This document shows, piece after piece, positions 1 through 8,400 of a DNA stretch of 21,455 bases. The notes below the pieces were generated by a model. The model was not told the DNA's origin. It saw only the letters and a program-made list of their open reading frames with translations, and ran no database searches. Origin of the DNA: an uncultured Eggerthellaceae bacterium (GTDB taxonomy: Bacteria; Actinomycetota; Coriobacteriia; Coriobacteriales; Eggerthellaceae); the NCBI GenBank assembly GCA_910588905.1, contig CAJURZ010000027.1:1-21455 (forward strand), written 5' to 3'. A program made the position numbers and the translations under genes. Within the stretch, counting starts at the first letter, position 1; every line of letters begins with the position of its first letter.

Positions 1-1
1 C

Positions 2-1972
2 GTCGACTGGATTGACAAGACGCCGCCCACCGCCGAGCTCACCTACAACATGGACAATGCGACGGGCAGGATGGTCGTGCAGGTGGTCAACCCCAGCGAA
101 GAGATAACTTTCGCGGAGGGCAACGGCACCTATGAGTATGTTACCAACGGAGACTACGAGATCGTGTTCTATGACAAGGCGGGAAACGAAGGCAGGCTGG
201 TTGCCCATGTCAATGCGTTTGGAGAGATGCAAGCTCCTGACGAGCCTGACCCAGAGCCCGATCCTGACCCTGATCCCGAGGTAACGGTGTATCCGCTGAC
301 GCTGGATATCGGCGGTGGCGCATGGGCGCAAGGCTACACCGCGCCAACTGAATACGACAACACGCAAGCGTTCGCGCTTCCTGGCGATGGCGACCTGTCT
401 CGTCCGGGATACACGTTTGCTGGCTGGTTCGCGAAGGACGAAGGCGGGAACCTTGTCGGCGAGGCCGTGACCGAGATCGCGGCCGGGAACACGGGCGCTG
501 TGAACCTATGCGCCAAATGGAACCCCATCCAGTATTCGATAACGTACAACCTTGGCGGCGATGGAACCAACTCGCCTGAGGGAATCGACCTTACCGGGTT
601 CTCTTCCTATAGCACCGGAGACGCCTTCGCGCTCCCAGATGCCAGCGTTATGAAGTGGGAAGGCCATACCTTCGCAGGATGGTACGAAAGCGCCGACTTC
701 TCTGGAAGCGAGCTGCGTGAGATCCCGGCCGGACATTATGGCGACGTCGAACTGTATGCCAAGTGGACGGGCGAGGCATGTGCGGTCAACTACCACGAGA
801 ACGGCGGCAAGTTCGAATCGAACCCGCAGCTGGTGTATGGGTTCGACGACGGATTCTCCGTTGGGCAGACGGTAAAGCTGCCTAGCGATATCCTGCGACT
901 GGGTTATGAGTTCGATGGCTGGTACGAGAGTGAGGGTCTCAGCGGCTCGGCGGTGTCGGACATCGAGCTGTTCGTGGGCACGGTCGACCTCTACGCTAAA
1001 TGGACGCCTGTGGAATACGCCATCGTCTACGTGACGAATGGCGGAAGCTGGGTCGACGACTTCCATGTTCCCGCTAGCAGCTATACGGTCGAATCCGAGG
1101 ACATGCTGCTTCCCGATGCGAGCGGCATCGCGCGCGAGGGGTACAAGTTCAAAGGCTGGTTCACCGATGAGAGCTTTGCCGGGGAAGCCGAGATAGCGAT
1201 TGCCGAGGGGTCGACGGGCGACAAGACGTTCTATGCGAAATGGGAACAAGAACAGGTCACGCCTCCCGACCCCGACGAGCCGGGTCCCGATAATCCCGGT
1301 CCCGACGAGCCGGACCCCGACGAGCCCGACCTGTCCGACGTGGTCATCCTGTCGCTGGCACTTGGCGTCGATGCGCAGCAGACCGTCAGCTGGACGGAAG
1401 CGGAAGACGGCCGCTTCTATGGGCGCATGGAGGTGCTGCGTTCGAAGATGCCCACCAAGCGCGAGGACTTCAACCTGCAGGTTCCCGACGACGTGGAGAT
1501 CCTGTCGATCGCCAAGCAGTTGCAGGTATATGCCCTCGCGCATCCGCTGGCTGCGTTCGCCGCCGCGCTTTCGTCGGACGACGCACACGACGTTGCGGCC
1601 GCGCGCGACGCCGCCGCGTCTTTCGCCGCCGCGCGCGAAGAATCACAGTCCGAGTTCTGGGACATCGTGCTTAGGCACAGGGACAACCCCAGCCTGCAGA
1701 AGCTTTACACGCTCGAGATCGTTCCGGTGGAGGGTAAACCCACACCCAAGCCGGATCCGAAGCCGACCCCTTCGGATCCGAATCCTGAGCCTTCACCCAC
1801 TCCGACGACCCCTTATGTCCCAACGACCAACAACGGCCTTGGAGGCGACGTCGAGCTTGCGAACACCGGCGACAATGCCATGGACGGCGTCCTGGCACTT
1901 GGCCTTCTGGGCGTCTGCTTCGGCGTGCTTTCGCTGGTGCTCGGCCGCATCGCCCGTTCCCGCCGCACATGA
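2..1972 (+). CDS. Cell-wall-anchored surface protein with InlB-type repeats, 5'-truncated by the window edge
   Basis: The frame is already open at base 2, so the real start lies outside the window. The first visible residues (VDWIDKTPPTA) match the end of bacterial Ig-like surface domains. A Pro/Asp/Glu linker (about 240-285) leads to four repeats of about 80 residues, each starting with a strand and a GYxFxGWF/Y-type motif and ending in KW (near 515, 761, 998 and 1238). These are InlB B-repeat/Flg_new domains. A second acidic Pro linker follows (1260-1330), then an Ala-rich, probably helical domain of unknown family (1335-1730) and a Pro-rich wall-spanning stretch. The C-terminus is a sorting signal: LANTGD, a hydrophobic segment and a basic tail (RIARSRRT). 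Known for such signals: a sortase cleaves in the motif and links the protein to the wall. LAxTG rather than LPxTG points to a class E-like sortase (inference). Its partners or ligand are unknown. Confidence 0.88.
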   Translation, partial: VDWIDKTPPTAELTYNMDNATGRMVVQVVNPSEEITFAEGNGTYEYVTNGDYEIVFYDKAGNEGRLVAHVNAFGEMQAPDEPDPEPDPDPDPEVTVYPLTLDIGGGAWAQGYTAPTEYDNTQAFALPGDGDLSRPGYTFAGWFAKDEGGNLVGEAVTEIAAGNTGAVNLCAKWNPIQYSITYNLGGDGTNSPEGIDLTGFSSYSTGDAFALPDASVMKWEGHTFAGWYESADFSGSELREIPAGHYGDVELYAKWTGEACAVNYHENGGKFESNPQLVYGFDDGFSVGQTVKLPSDILRLGYEFDGWYESEGLSGSAVSDIELFVGTVDLYAKWTPVEYAIVYVTNGGSWVDDFHVPASSYTVESEDMLLPDASGIAREGYKFKGWFTDESFAGEAEIAIAEGSTGDKTFYAKWEQEQVTPPDPDEPGPDNPGPDEPDPDEPDLSDVVILSLALGVDAQQTVSWTEAEDGRFYGRMEVLRSKMPTKREDFNLQVPDDVEILSIAKQLQVYALAHPLAAFAAALSSDDAHDVAAARDAAASFAAAREESQSEFWDIVLRHRDNPSLQKLYTLEIVPVEGKPTPKPDPKPTPSDPNPEPSPTPTTPYVPTTNNGLGGDVELANTGDNAMDGVLALGLLGVCFGVLSLVLGRIARSRRT

Positions 1973-1978
1973 AGAGCG

Positions 1979-2001
1979 AAAGGGACGTTCCAAAATGCTC
2001 A
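1979..2001 (-). repeat. Truncated copy of the 70-nt dispersed repeat
   Basis: These 23 bases match the reverse complement of the 3' part of the repeat at 8669-8738 with one mismatch (core GGACGTTCCAAAATGCTCA). The 5' two thirds of the element are missing. It lies directly downstream of the surface-protein stop codon. Confidence 0.6.
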
Positions 2002-2053
2002 CGGATGCTGTGATGTTCAGTCCGCACTCCCCGAGCCGGACACATTATCCGTG

Positions 2054-2125
2054 GGGCTGACCTCGGTCGGCCCTTATGGGAATCAGGTGCAAGACTCTCG
2101 TAGGGCCGAACATGTTCGGCCCTAC
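2054..2125. terminator. Two intergenic hairpins between convergent genes
   Basis: Hairpin one is GGGCTGACC-TC-GGTCGGCCC (2054-2073), with one non-Watson-Crick pair. Hairpin two is a perfect palindrome with 12-bp arms, GTAGGGCCGAAC and GTTCGGCCCTAC, around AT (2100-2125). The genes on both sides converge here, so these probably serve as a bidirectional terminator, although there is no U-run. Near-identical hairpin cores occur at 16420-16468, so this is a recurrent element. Confidence 0.55.
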
Positions 2126-2141
2126 GCCTTCTGGCTTCAGG

Positions 2142-2705
2142 CTAGTCCTCCAGTTCGTGCTCCAGCTCATGGCGGCGCTTGATGGCGCTGTGGATGGTCA
2201 ACGCGATGGCTGCGAACCCGACCGCGAACCCCATGCCGAAGAACACAGCGCCTATGGCGAGGTCGCCCGTCCAGCAGATGCCTTCCATGCCGACGATCTG
2301 GATCTCGGCGAGGATGCGCATTCCGCCCGTCAGGATTCCCAGCACCACTCCGCAGAACAGGGCGAACAACACCACGTAGTCCCACGGCATGGCATCGATC
2401 TCGGCGAACCGCTTGTGGCTGGAGAACGCGCCCTTGCGGATTTGCATAGATGTGGAAACGATGCCTGCGGCGAGGATCGTCAGCGTCAGCGGGATCTGCA
2501 CGGGAAGCACGGCCTCGCCAAGCGGGGTGAGGACGGGGCGGCCGGTGGTGCTTGCGACCTGGTTCACCATGATGGCGTAGTACAGGCTGAGTACGCACCC
2601 GACCAACAGGATGAAGGCCGACATCTTCGTGCTTTTGCTCCCCTCGGATTCGAGGCGCTCGTCCTTCGGCCCCATGTACTCGTTCCATTTCCTGATCAGA
2701 TACAT
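2142..2705 (-). CDS. Multi-pass membrane protein paired with an XRE regulator
   Basis: The protein has 187 residues, a short charged N-terminus (RKWNEYMGPKDERLESEG) and four clear hydrophobic segments (about residues 28-48, 72-88, 108-125 and 145-172). It ends in a charged tail (IKRRHELEHELED). No catalytic motif is visible and the family is not recognised with confidence. It resembles the small DUF-type integral membrane proteins that often follow a COG1476-type XRE repressor. The ATG at 2705 is preceded by GGGG about 6 nt upstream, and the regulator's stop codon is only 10 nt away, so the two genes almost certainly form an operon driven from the promoter near 2927-2954. Its function is unknown; such pairs are usually read as a repressor plus the membrane protein it controls (inference). 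Confidence 0.75.
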   Translation of the reverse strand: MYLIRKWNEYMGPKDERLESEGSKSTKMSAFILLVGCVLSLYYAIMVNQVASTTGRPVLTPLGEAVLPVQIPLTLTILAAGIVSTSMQIRKGAFSSHKRFAEIDAMPWDYVVLFALFCGVVLGILTGGMRILAEIQIVGMEGICWTGDLAIGAVFFGMGFAVGFAAIALTIHSAIKRRHELEHELED

Positions 2706-2715
2706 CGCGTGCCCC

Positions 2716-2919
2716 CTAATCCCAGAACAGGTCGTCCAGCGTCTTGCCCAGCGTCTTGCAGATGGCCGTGCACAGCTTGAGGCTGGGGTTGTAGCGTCCG
2801 GCTTCTATGAGGCCGATGGTTTGCCTCGTGGCGTCGACGGCGTTGGCGAGGTCCGCCTGCGACATGCCGCGCTCCATGCGCGCCGCCCTCATTGCCGTGT
2901 TCTTTTTCGCGTTGTCCAT
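2716..2919 (-). CDS. Small XRE-family (COG1476-like) transcriptional regulator
   Basis: The protein has 67 residues from the ATG at 2919 (MDNAKKNTAMRAARMERG). It consists almost entirely of an HTH_3 fold. The pattern ARMERGMSQADLANAV...RQTIGLIEAGRYNPSLKL...LGKTLDDLFWD is typical of the COG1476 group of tiny repressors. The frame is open upstream to 3012, but that extension is Cys-rich, AT-rich and runs through the promoter. A TACAAT box ends 7 nt before the ATG at 2919 and there is no Shine-Dalgarno, so the mRNA is probably leaderless. The membrane-protein gene follows 10 nt downstream. Two dyads covering the promoter suggest autoregulation. Confidence 0.85.
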   Translation of the reverse strand: MDNAKKNTAMRAARMERGMSQADLANAVDATRQTIGLIEAGRYNPSLKLCTAICKTLGKTLDDLFWD

Positions 2920-2926
2920 GCTCTGC

Positions 2927-2968
2927 ATTGTACAATATATCTTACATAATGCAATATATATTTTGCAT
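2927..2968 (-). promoter_or_regulatory. Promoter of the XRE/membrane-protein operon with two tandem dyads
   Basis: On the minus strand there is a -35-like TTGCAT (2949-2954), a 16-bp spacer and a -10 TACAAT (2927-2932) 7 nt before the ATG. The same bases contain two 18-bp dyads of the form TGYA-N10-TRCA: 2929-2946 and 2950-2967. Their centres are 21 bp apart, two helical turns. One covers the -10 and the other the -35. This AT-rich island stands out in GC-rich surroundings and looks like a repressor operator (inference). Confidence 0.6.
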
Positions 2969-3100
2969 ACAGCTTTGGGCGAACATGAGACAATGCAACA
3001 GCCCTTGTTCATGGTGGGCGGCTCGGGATCGCTCCTACGGAATCCATTTCGGCTGCGACACTAGTCCTTTGAGCCGTGCATCCTTTCCTGACGCTATGTG

Positions 3101-3130
3101 CATTCTGCGCCGAAAACGGGCGTTCTGCGC
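3101..3130 (+). promoter_or_regulatory. Candidate LytTR composite binding site A
   Basis: Two direct half-sites, CATTCTGCGC (3101-3110) and CGTTCTGCGC (3121-3130), have a 20-bp period. They lie 18 bp upstream of a -35-like box in front of the LytTR regulator gene. LytTR-type regulators are known to bind direct repeats about two helical turns apart. The same composite recurs inverted at 5353-5382, with 23 of 30 positions identical and both half-sites conserved at 9 of 10. Confidence 0.55.
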
Positions 3131-3148
3131 AGCGTGGCGGTGCTGTCT

Positions 3149-3177
3149 TTGCATAATCGACCCCGCTCTGGTCTAAT
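3149..3177 (+). promoter_or_regulatory. Likely promoter of the two-component operon
   Basis: TTGCAT (3149-3154), a 17-bp spacer and TCTAAT (3172-3177) give a reasonable sigma-A promoter about 57 bases upstream of the regulator start. Between 2920 and 3233 nothing else was seen except the divergent XRE promoter, site A and this promoter. Confidence 0.5.
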
Positions 3178-3233
3178 GCAAGAAGCCTCCCGTGCGGGGC
3201 TTGCTGCAGGGCTAGTCCGGAGGGGAGAGACGA

Positions 3234-3950
3234 TTGCGCATAGCCGTTTGCGACGATGAAGCCGCTGACCGGGCGGCCCTTGAGGGAGTTCTCAGGCAGT
3301 ATGGAAGCGATCGCGGCCTCGACTTCGATATACGCTGCTTCGACACGGCAGAGAGCTACCTACAAAGCCCCTCCGCGTTCGACGTGACGTTCATGGATGT
3401 GCTGCTGCCGGGCATGAATGGCATCGAGGCCGTTCAAGAAGCCACCCAGGGTGCCGTCGTGTTCACCACTATCAGCCGTGACTATGCCGTTGAGGCGTTT
3501 CAGCTGGGAGCCGTCCACTACCTGGTGAAGCCGCTGCAGGCCGATGAAGTGGCTCGTGCGACGGACCGCGCGCTCGATGCGCTGGGTCATGCGCCCGCAG
3601 CGGTGTTGGAACTCAAGACCGCCCAGGGTATCGTGCCCGTTCCCATGGTGCTCGTGCGCTTCATCGAGGTAAAGGACAAGGTGTGCGAAGTCCACTTGGA
3701 AGACGACGTCCTGCGCGTTCCCATGCCGCTTGCAAGCCTGCGAGAACTCTTGGATGACGCGCTGTTTCTGCAGGTGCAGCGCAGCTTCGTGGTGAACATG
3801 CGGCATATCGACTCCTTCTTGGCTGATCGCGTTGTCATGAGCGACGGAACCGTCATCTCGCTTTCGCGACCTGTTCGTGCTAATCTGCGCCAGCGCTACC
3901 AGCGCTTCCTCTTCGATCTTGCCCGAAAGGGGACGAGCAGTGTTCGCTAG
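3234..3950 (+). CDS. LytTR-family response regulator (AgrA/VirR-like)
   Basis: The protein has 238 residues. The N-terminal receiver domain has the acidic pair D7-D8, the phospho-acceptor D55 (VTFMDVLLPGMNG), a TT/S motif near 78-81 and K99 in YLVKP. The C-terminal LytTR DNA-binding domain covers about residues 135-235 (FIEVKDK, LQVQRSFVVNMRHIDSF, ISLSRPVRANLRQRY). The start is TTG at 3234, preceded by GGAGGGGAG at 3219-3227 with good spacing; no in-frame ATG gives a complete receiver domain. The sensor-kinase gene overlaps its 3' end by 11 bases, so the two are co-translated. LytTR regulators usually control exported virulence, competence or surface factors. Here, repeated sites in front of this operon (3101-3130) and the next surface-protein gene (5353-5382) suggest its targets. 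Confidence 0.9.
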   Translation: MRIAVCDDEAADRAALEGVLRQYGSDRGLDFDIRCFDTAESYLQSPSAFDVTFMDVLLPGMNGIEAVQEATQGAVVFTTISRDYAVEAFQLGAVHYLVKPLQADEVARATDRALDALGHAPAAVLELKTAQGIVPVPMVLVRFIEVKDKVCEVHLEDDVLRVPMPLASLRELLDDALFLQVQRSFVVNMRHIDSFLADRVVMSDGTVISLSRPVRANLRQRYQRFLFDLARKGTSSVR

Positions 3951-5286
3951 GATGTTCCTGGGATATGTCGTGCAGGTACTCCCCTTCGCCTTGTTGGCGC
4001 TATTCCCCTTTGCAGGTGATCTGCGGTGGAGCACGCGCAAGACAGCGGCCACAGCCGTGCTGCTCGTCCTTGCGTTGGCGGCGGTGTTCGCGGGGTCGTG
4101 CTGCTACATCGAAGCCACAGCGGCTACGCTCTTGGACGCCTGGACGCTCACCAGCGTCGTCTTCTTGGCAACGCTCGTGCCTTGTGCGGTGGCCTACGTA
4201 TTCGTCATCCACCAGCCTTGGCAGAAGACGCTCTTTGCGTTGGGGTTCGCTCTGACCAGCGCGCTTGCCGTGACGGCGATCTGCAACATGGCGCTGCGGC
4301 TGCCGCTGTTCTCGCGCCAATCCGACGGGTGGCCTTACCGTCCGGAAGGCCTGGTCGTTCTCATCGTTGCTACGGCTATCAGCCTGCCGCTGCTCCTGTG
4401 GGTGCTGCGACGGTTCTATCGCTCCATCGCCGACGAGCTGACCTCGCAGGAAAGCGTGTCGCTCTCATTGCTTTCCGTGGCGCTGTTCGTCGTGTTGGCG
4501 GCAAGCCTGGCATTCATGGATTATGCTGCGCTGGATGCATCGCAGGCGCTCGTGCTCATCGTGATGCTCGTCGTTGCGGTCTTCGCCGTCTATGCCATCT
4601 TCCTGCGTGGGCTCGATCTAGCACTTCGCAATGCCCGTGAGCGTCAGGTCGCCGAGCGGGAACGCAGCCTGGCGGCATTGCAGCGCGAGCAGTATCGCCG
4701 CATCTTGGGGGGAGCGGAGGGCACGCGTCGCATGCATCACGACATCCGGCATCACCTGGTGACCTTGTCTGGCTTGCTGGCGAACGACTCTGATGAGGGA
4801 GCACAGCGCTACATTGAAGAGTGCTTGAACGACCTGCAAAGGTACGAGGTGGCGCGCGTCTGTGCGAACGAGGCTGCGAACGCCGTGGTGGGGCATTACC
4901 AGCAGGCTGCTGAGGATGTGGGCGTTGAACTCACGACAATGGTGCGGATCACGGATGGCCTTGCGGTGCGTGATACTGACTTAGCCGTGATCCTGGGCAA
5001 CTTGCTGGAGAATGCGCTTCGTGCGGCGGCGGATGCTCCACAAGGAAGGCGCTTCGTTCGGCTCGGCATGGCCAGCTCAGGGAGGATGCTGGCCATCACG
5101 GTGGATAACGGTTTTGTGGGCGCGCTGCGCCAAGAAGGTGGCACGTATCTCTCGACGAAGGACGGCCACGAGGGTATCGGACTGGCGAGCGTGGCATCCG
5201 TGGCTGCGCGTTACGGTGGCACTGTCGAGTTCGCTCACGATAGCGGTATGTTCCACGCGTCGGTCATGCTTGCCTGCGGGGAGTAG
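3940..5286 (+). CDS. AgrC-like GHKL sensor histidine kinase
   Basis: The protein has 448 residues from GTG at 3940, preceded by AAAGGGG 7 nt upstream; ATG 3952 is the alternative start. The N-terminal half has about seven hydrophobic segments and a short cytoplasmic coiled region (NARERQVAERERSLAALQRE). The phospho-acceptor helix follows (RRMHHDIRHHL, probably H267 before D268), as in HPK10 kinases. A GHKL ATPase domain covers about residues 330-445: N-box LGNLLENALRAA, LAITVDNG, then GHEGIGLASV and YGGTVEF. It pairs with the LytTR regulator upstream. Relatives sense cyclic or linear peptides made by AgrD/ComC-type precursors, but no agrB, agrD or peptide exporter is visible here, so the ligand is unknown. 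The inverted repeat just downstream (5290-5343) may end the operon. Confidence 0.9.
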   Translation: MFARMFLGYVVQVLPFALLALFPFAGDLRWSTRKTAATAVLLVLALAAVFAGSCCYIEATAATLLDAWTLTSVVFLATLVPCAVAYVFVIHQPWQKTLFALGFALTSALAVTAICNMALRLPLFSRQSDGWPYRPEGLVVLIVATAISLPLLLWVLRRFYRSIADELTSQESVSLSLLSVALFVVLAASLAFMDYAALDASQALVLIVMLVVAVFAVYAIFLRGLDLALRNARERQVAERERSLAALQREQYRRILGGAEGTRRMHHDIRHHLVTLSGLLANDSDEGAQRYIEECLNDLQRYEVARVCANEAANAVVGHYQQAAEDVGVELTTMVRITDGLAVRDTDLAVILGNLLENALRAAADAPQGRRFVRLGMASSGRMLAITVDNGFVGALRQEGGTYLSTKDGHEGIGLASVASVAARYGGTVEFAHDSGMFHASVMLACGE

Positions 5287-5289
5287 CCA

Positions 5290-5343
5290 GGGGATGACAC
5301 AGGACGGGGATAATGTCACCGCCCTGTGTCATCTGTCATCCCC
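5290..5343. repeat. Nested inverted repeat after the two-component operon
   Basis: GATGACACAGG (5293-5303) pairs perfectly with CCTGTGTCATC (5323-5333). An alternative pairing joins GGGGATGACA (5290-5299) with TGTCATCCCC (5334-5343). It begins 3 bases after the kinase stop codon. It could act as a terminator or mRNA stabiliser, but there is no U-tract. It resembles other palindromes in the window whose arms contain GTGTCA. Confidence 0.55.
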
Positions 5344-5352
5344 GATGCACAT

Positions 5353-5382
5353 TCGCAGAACGCATCCTTTTGGCGCGGAATG
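5353..5382 (-). promoter_or_regulatory. Candidate LytTR composite binding site B
   Basis: Read on the minus strand, half-sites CATTCCGCGC (5382-5373) and CGTTCTGCGA (5362-5353) match site A at 3101-3130 with the same 20-bp period and a shared AAA in the spacer. The site lies 112 bases upstream of the surface-protein start and next to a weak promoter-like sequence, TTGGAG-N18-TACTCT (5386-5415). Confidence 0.5.
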
Positions 5383-5445
5383 CTCTTGGAGGGCCACCGG
5401 GGGAGGGGGTACTCTAAAGCCCATACCGAACGATCTTGACATGAC

Positions 5446-5475
5446 TGCCCCCGATGCTCCCGGCGCGGGGGCATC
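5446..5475 (+). promoter_or_regulatory. Leader hairpin before the surface-protein gene
   Basis: TGCCCCC (5446-5452) pairs with GGGGGCA (5467-5473), and an overlapping alternative pairs GATGC (5453-5457) with GCATC (5471-5475). The hairpin ends about 20 bases before the ATG at 5495, leaving the ribosome site AAAAGGGG free. A role in mRNA stability or translation is only inferred. Confidence 0.35.
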
Positions 5476-5494
5476 GTGCTAGAAAAGGGGCGCT

Positions 5495-8400
5495 ATGCGG
5501 GCTGATCTGGGTGCAAGAAAGAAGACTCCACAAAGGAAGAAAGCAGGCATCGCGATCGCTGCTCTCTTAGCCGCCGCTCTTGTATGCGTGCCGCTTGCTT
5601 CCGCGATCGCTGCTGATCCGGCGCTGCTTCCGACCGAGTTCTCTGCTGAGGTGAGCGACGTGCCATCTGACGCCGCCGGTACCGAAGGCGACGGCTTTGA
5701 CGAACCGACCCTTGACGGGACTGGCGACGCATCGGGCGCACCAGAACCGGAGGGTGATGGTTCCGAAGACGAAGCCCTTGAAGGCGACGAGGCGGAAACG
5801 GGCGCTGGGGAAGAAAGCGGCACAGCGGCTGAAGGAGAGTCCGCGGACGACGAGGGTGTAGCCGCTGCTGCAGAAGAAGGATCCGAAGATGACTCGCAGG
5901 CCCGTGGCACCGCTATCAACGTTCTTTACACGGATGCTTCCGGACATGTCTACAACTGCCTCGAAGCAACAGAAGTGACCGCAGACGACACGGAGTGGAC
6001 CGAGGAGTTGACAGGTGGCTGGTATGTTGCCGCGGGAGAGATCACGATCCCGAACCGTGTGGACGTGAAAGGCGACGTGAACCTGATCTTGGCCGATGGC
6101 TGCACCCTTGATGCAGCAAAGGGCATCGGCGTGTACAACGACAATGCCATCACGATATGGGGATCGATCAAGCAGACGGGCACCCTCAATGCGACGGGCG
6201 GCGGTTCGGGTGCTGGCATCGGTGGTAGCAGTTTGTACGAAAGCAAAGTGAATGCGGGCACGATAACCATCAATGGCGGCATCATCTACGCGAAGGGCGG
6301 GTCTGGCTGCGCGGGTATCGGGGGCGGTTCCTGGTCGAATGCCTACGGAGCGACCTGTGGAAACGCGGGAACTATCGTCATAAACGGAGGTACGGTGACC
6401 GCAGAGGGCCAGACCAGCTATTTGAGGGCTAAGCCTGCTGCGGCCATTGGTGGCGCCGGCGACGCTCAAGGCGGCTCCATCACCATCGCAGGTGGCACCG
6501 TGAATGCGAAGGGCTACGGCACTGCGGCAGCTGCCATAGGCGGAGGTTCCGGTGGCAGGGTGGATACGATATTCATCACAGGTGGTTATGTGGTGGCTCA
6601 AGGTGGTGAAAGTGCATCCTCGGGAAACCGAGGCCCCGGCATCGGGAACTCTGTCTTCCAAGCCGCGCTGGATGGCCCCGCCTATGTCGAGACGAACTCG
6701 CCTTTGGGATATTTCAAGAGCGGCATCCTCAATCAGAACGGGGGCATCACCGTGCGTGGCGATCAGACGCTGCCAGGCGATATGTCGGTGGTGCAGCTTA
6801 CCGTGGAGGAGGGCAGCACGCTTACGATACCTTCTGGTGCTACTCTCACAAATGACGGCTTCCTCTTCAACTATGGCGACCTTGTCATCGATGGGTCGCT
6901 CGTCAATAACGACCATCTTGCCAACACTGGCACTATTTCAGGCACAGGAAGCTTCTCAGGCAACAAGGGTACGCAGGCCGAGCCTGCCACTCCCGTGATC
7001 GAAAGTGTGGAAGCGGATAGCGTTACCCTTGCGCCCATAGAGAAGTCCGGGCAGGGAGCAACGGAGTATGCGTGCATGGAGGGGAGCGGCATTCCGGGCA
7101 ATTGGCAGGCTTCAACCGTGTTCACGGGGCTTAAAGACAATACGGCCTACACCTTTTACGCACGTTATGCGGGCGATGCTTTTTGCGAGCCTGCGCAATC
7201 AACGGGCACGACCGTCACGACGAAAGAGCTCGTGCCAGGTGCGATAGAGAACGTGACCGTGGCGGCCGACAACTACCTAGGTGCGGACTTCGCCATGCCA
7301 GCTGATTATTTCGCCGAGGACGTGCTCCCCGAAGCTGCGCTTCAGCAGAACGCACGCGGCCAGGACGTGGACATCTGGATGGAGTCGGCGCGCGTGGACG
7401 ACAGGTATGTGACCGACCTCGTGACGTCCCGCCGGGGCGAGTTCCTTCCTTTGGCCTATTTCAGCCTGGTGCCCCACTACCAGGTGGACGGGGAGACGCC
7501 CGAAGCGATCGGCTCCAAGACGAACGACGATGCTTTGGTGCAGGTCAGGCTGACGCTGCCCGATTCCGCCGTGAACACTGACTCTACGGTGACGCGCGAG
7601 TACAAGGTGATCTGCGTCTACGAGAATACGAACCCTGAGCTTCCTTGCAGCTTCGACCCCGATACGAACGAGCTCACCTTCCGCACGAATCGCTTTACGA
7701 ACCCTGATCTTGCCTCAAAGCTCACTGCGAACTTCGGGCTCGTCTACAAGGACACGCGCGATGGCAAGCAGGTGTTCCCGGTGATGGTGCGCGACAGCTA
7801 TGCGGGCACAAGCGGCCAAGGGCAGTATGCCGAAGGCGACAAGGTGACCGTATATGCTGGCGAGCGCGAAGGCTACGTGGTGGAGTTCTGGAGCGCTGCC
7901 ACCGCGCAGGGCAGTGTGAGCTTCACTGATCAAGGTGCTGACCGTGCCGAGTTCACGATGCCCGCCAAGCCTGTGGTGGTGAGCATCACGTGGAAGAGGA
8001 TCGGGGACATCAGGGACATGCCCGATGTTGCGGGCAACGCGCTTCAGGCTCAGCTTGTCGATGCTGGGCGGTCTCTTGCGGACAAGGTGCTTCCCGAGGA
8101 TGCCATGAACCTTGTGCTGGGCGGGATGAACGTGGACATCTGGCTCGATTCCGCCGATGGGATGTCGGGTTCTGATGCCGCGGCAGTTTCGAATGCGCTG
8201 GATGGCTGGACGCTCGCCGAGGAAGTGGACTTGACGCTGTTCTACGGGCTGAATGGCAGCACGGAGCAGGTCCATGAGGCCCAAGCTCCGCTAACGGTGC
8301 GGCTGACGCTGCCCGATTCCGCCATCAACGCCGACGACTCCAAGGAGCGCAGCTACGAGGTGATCCGCGTGCACGACGGGGAGGCAGAGGTGCTTCCCGC

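Noticed and set aside
5432..5440. TTGACA near 5435 as the -35 box of the surface-protein gene
   Set aside because: No acceptable -10 sequence is found 16-18 bases downstream; the region is a GC-rich hairpin.
5294..5482. Small reading frame after the kinase as a possible AgrD-like signal peptide
   Set aside because: It runs through a perfect inverted repeat and site B, has no leader or processing motif, and has no convincing ribosome site.
5567..6916. A 449-codon open frame on the minus strand, and similar long ones at 506-1588 and 9803-10945
   Set aside because: They lie entirely opposite well-supported genes, have no recognisable domains, and are the usual by-product of high-GC codon use.
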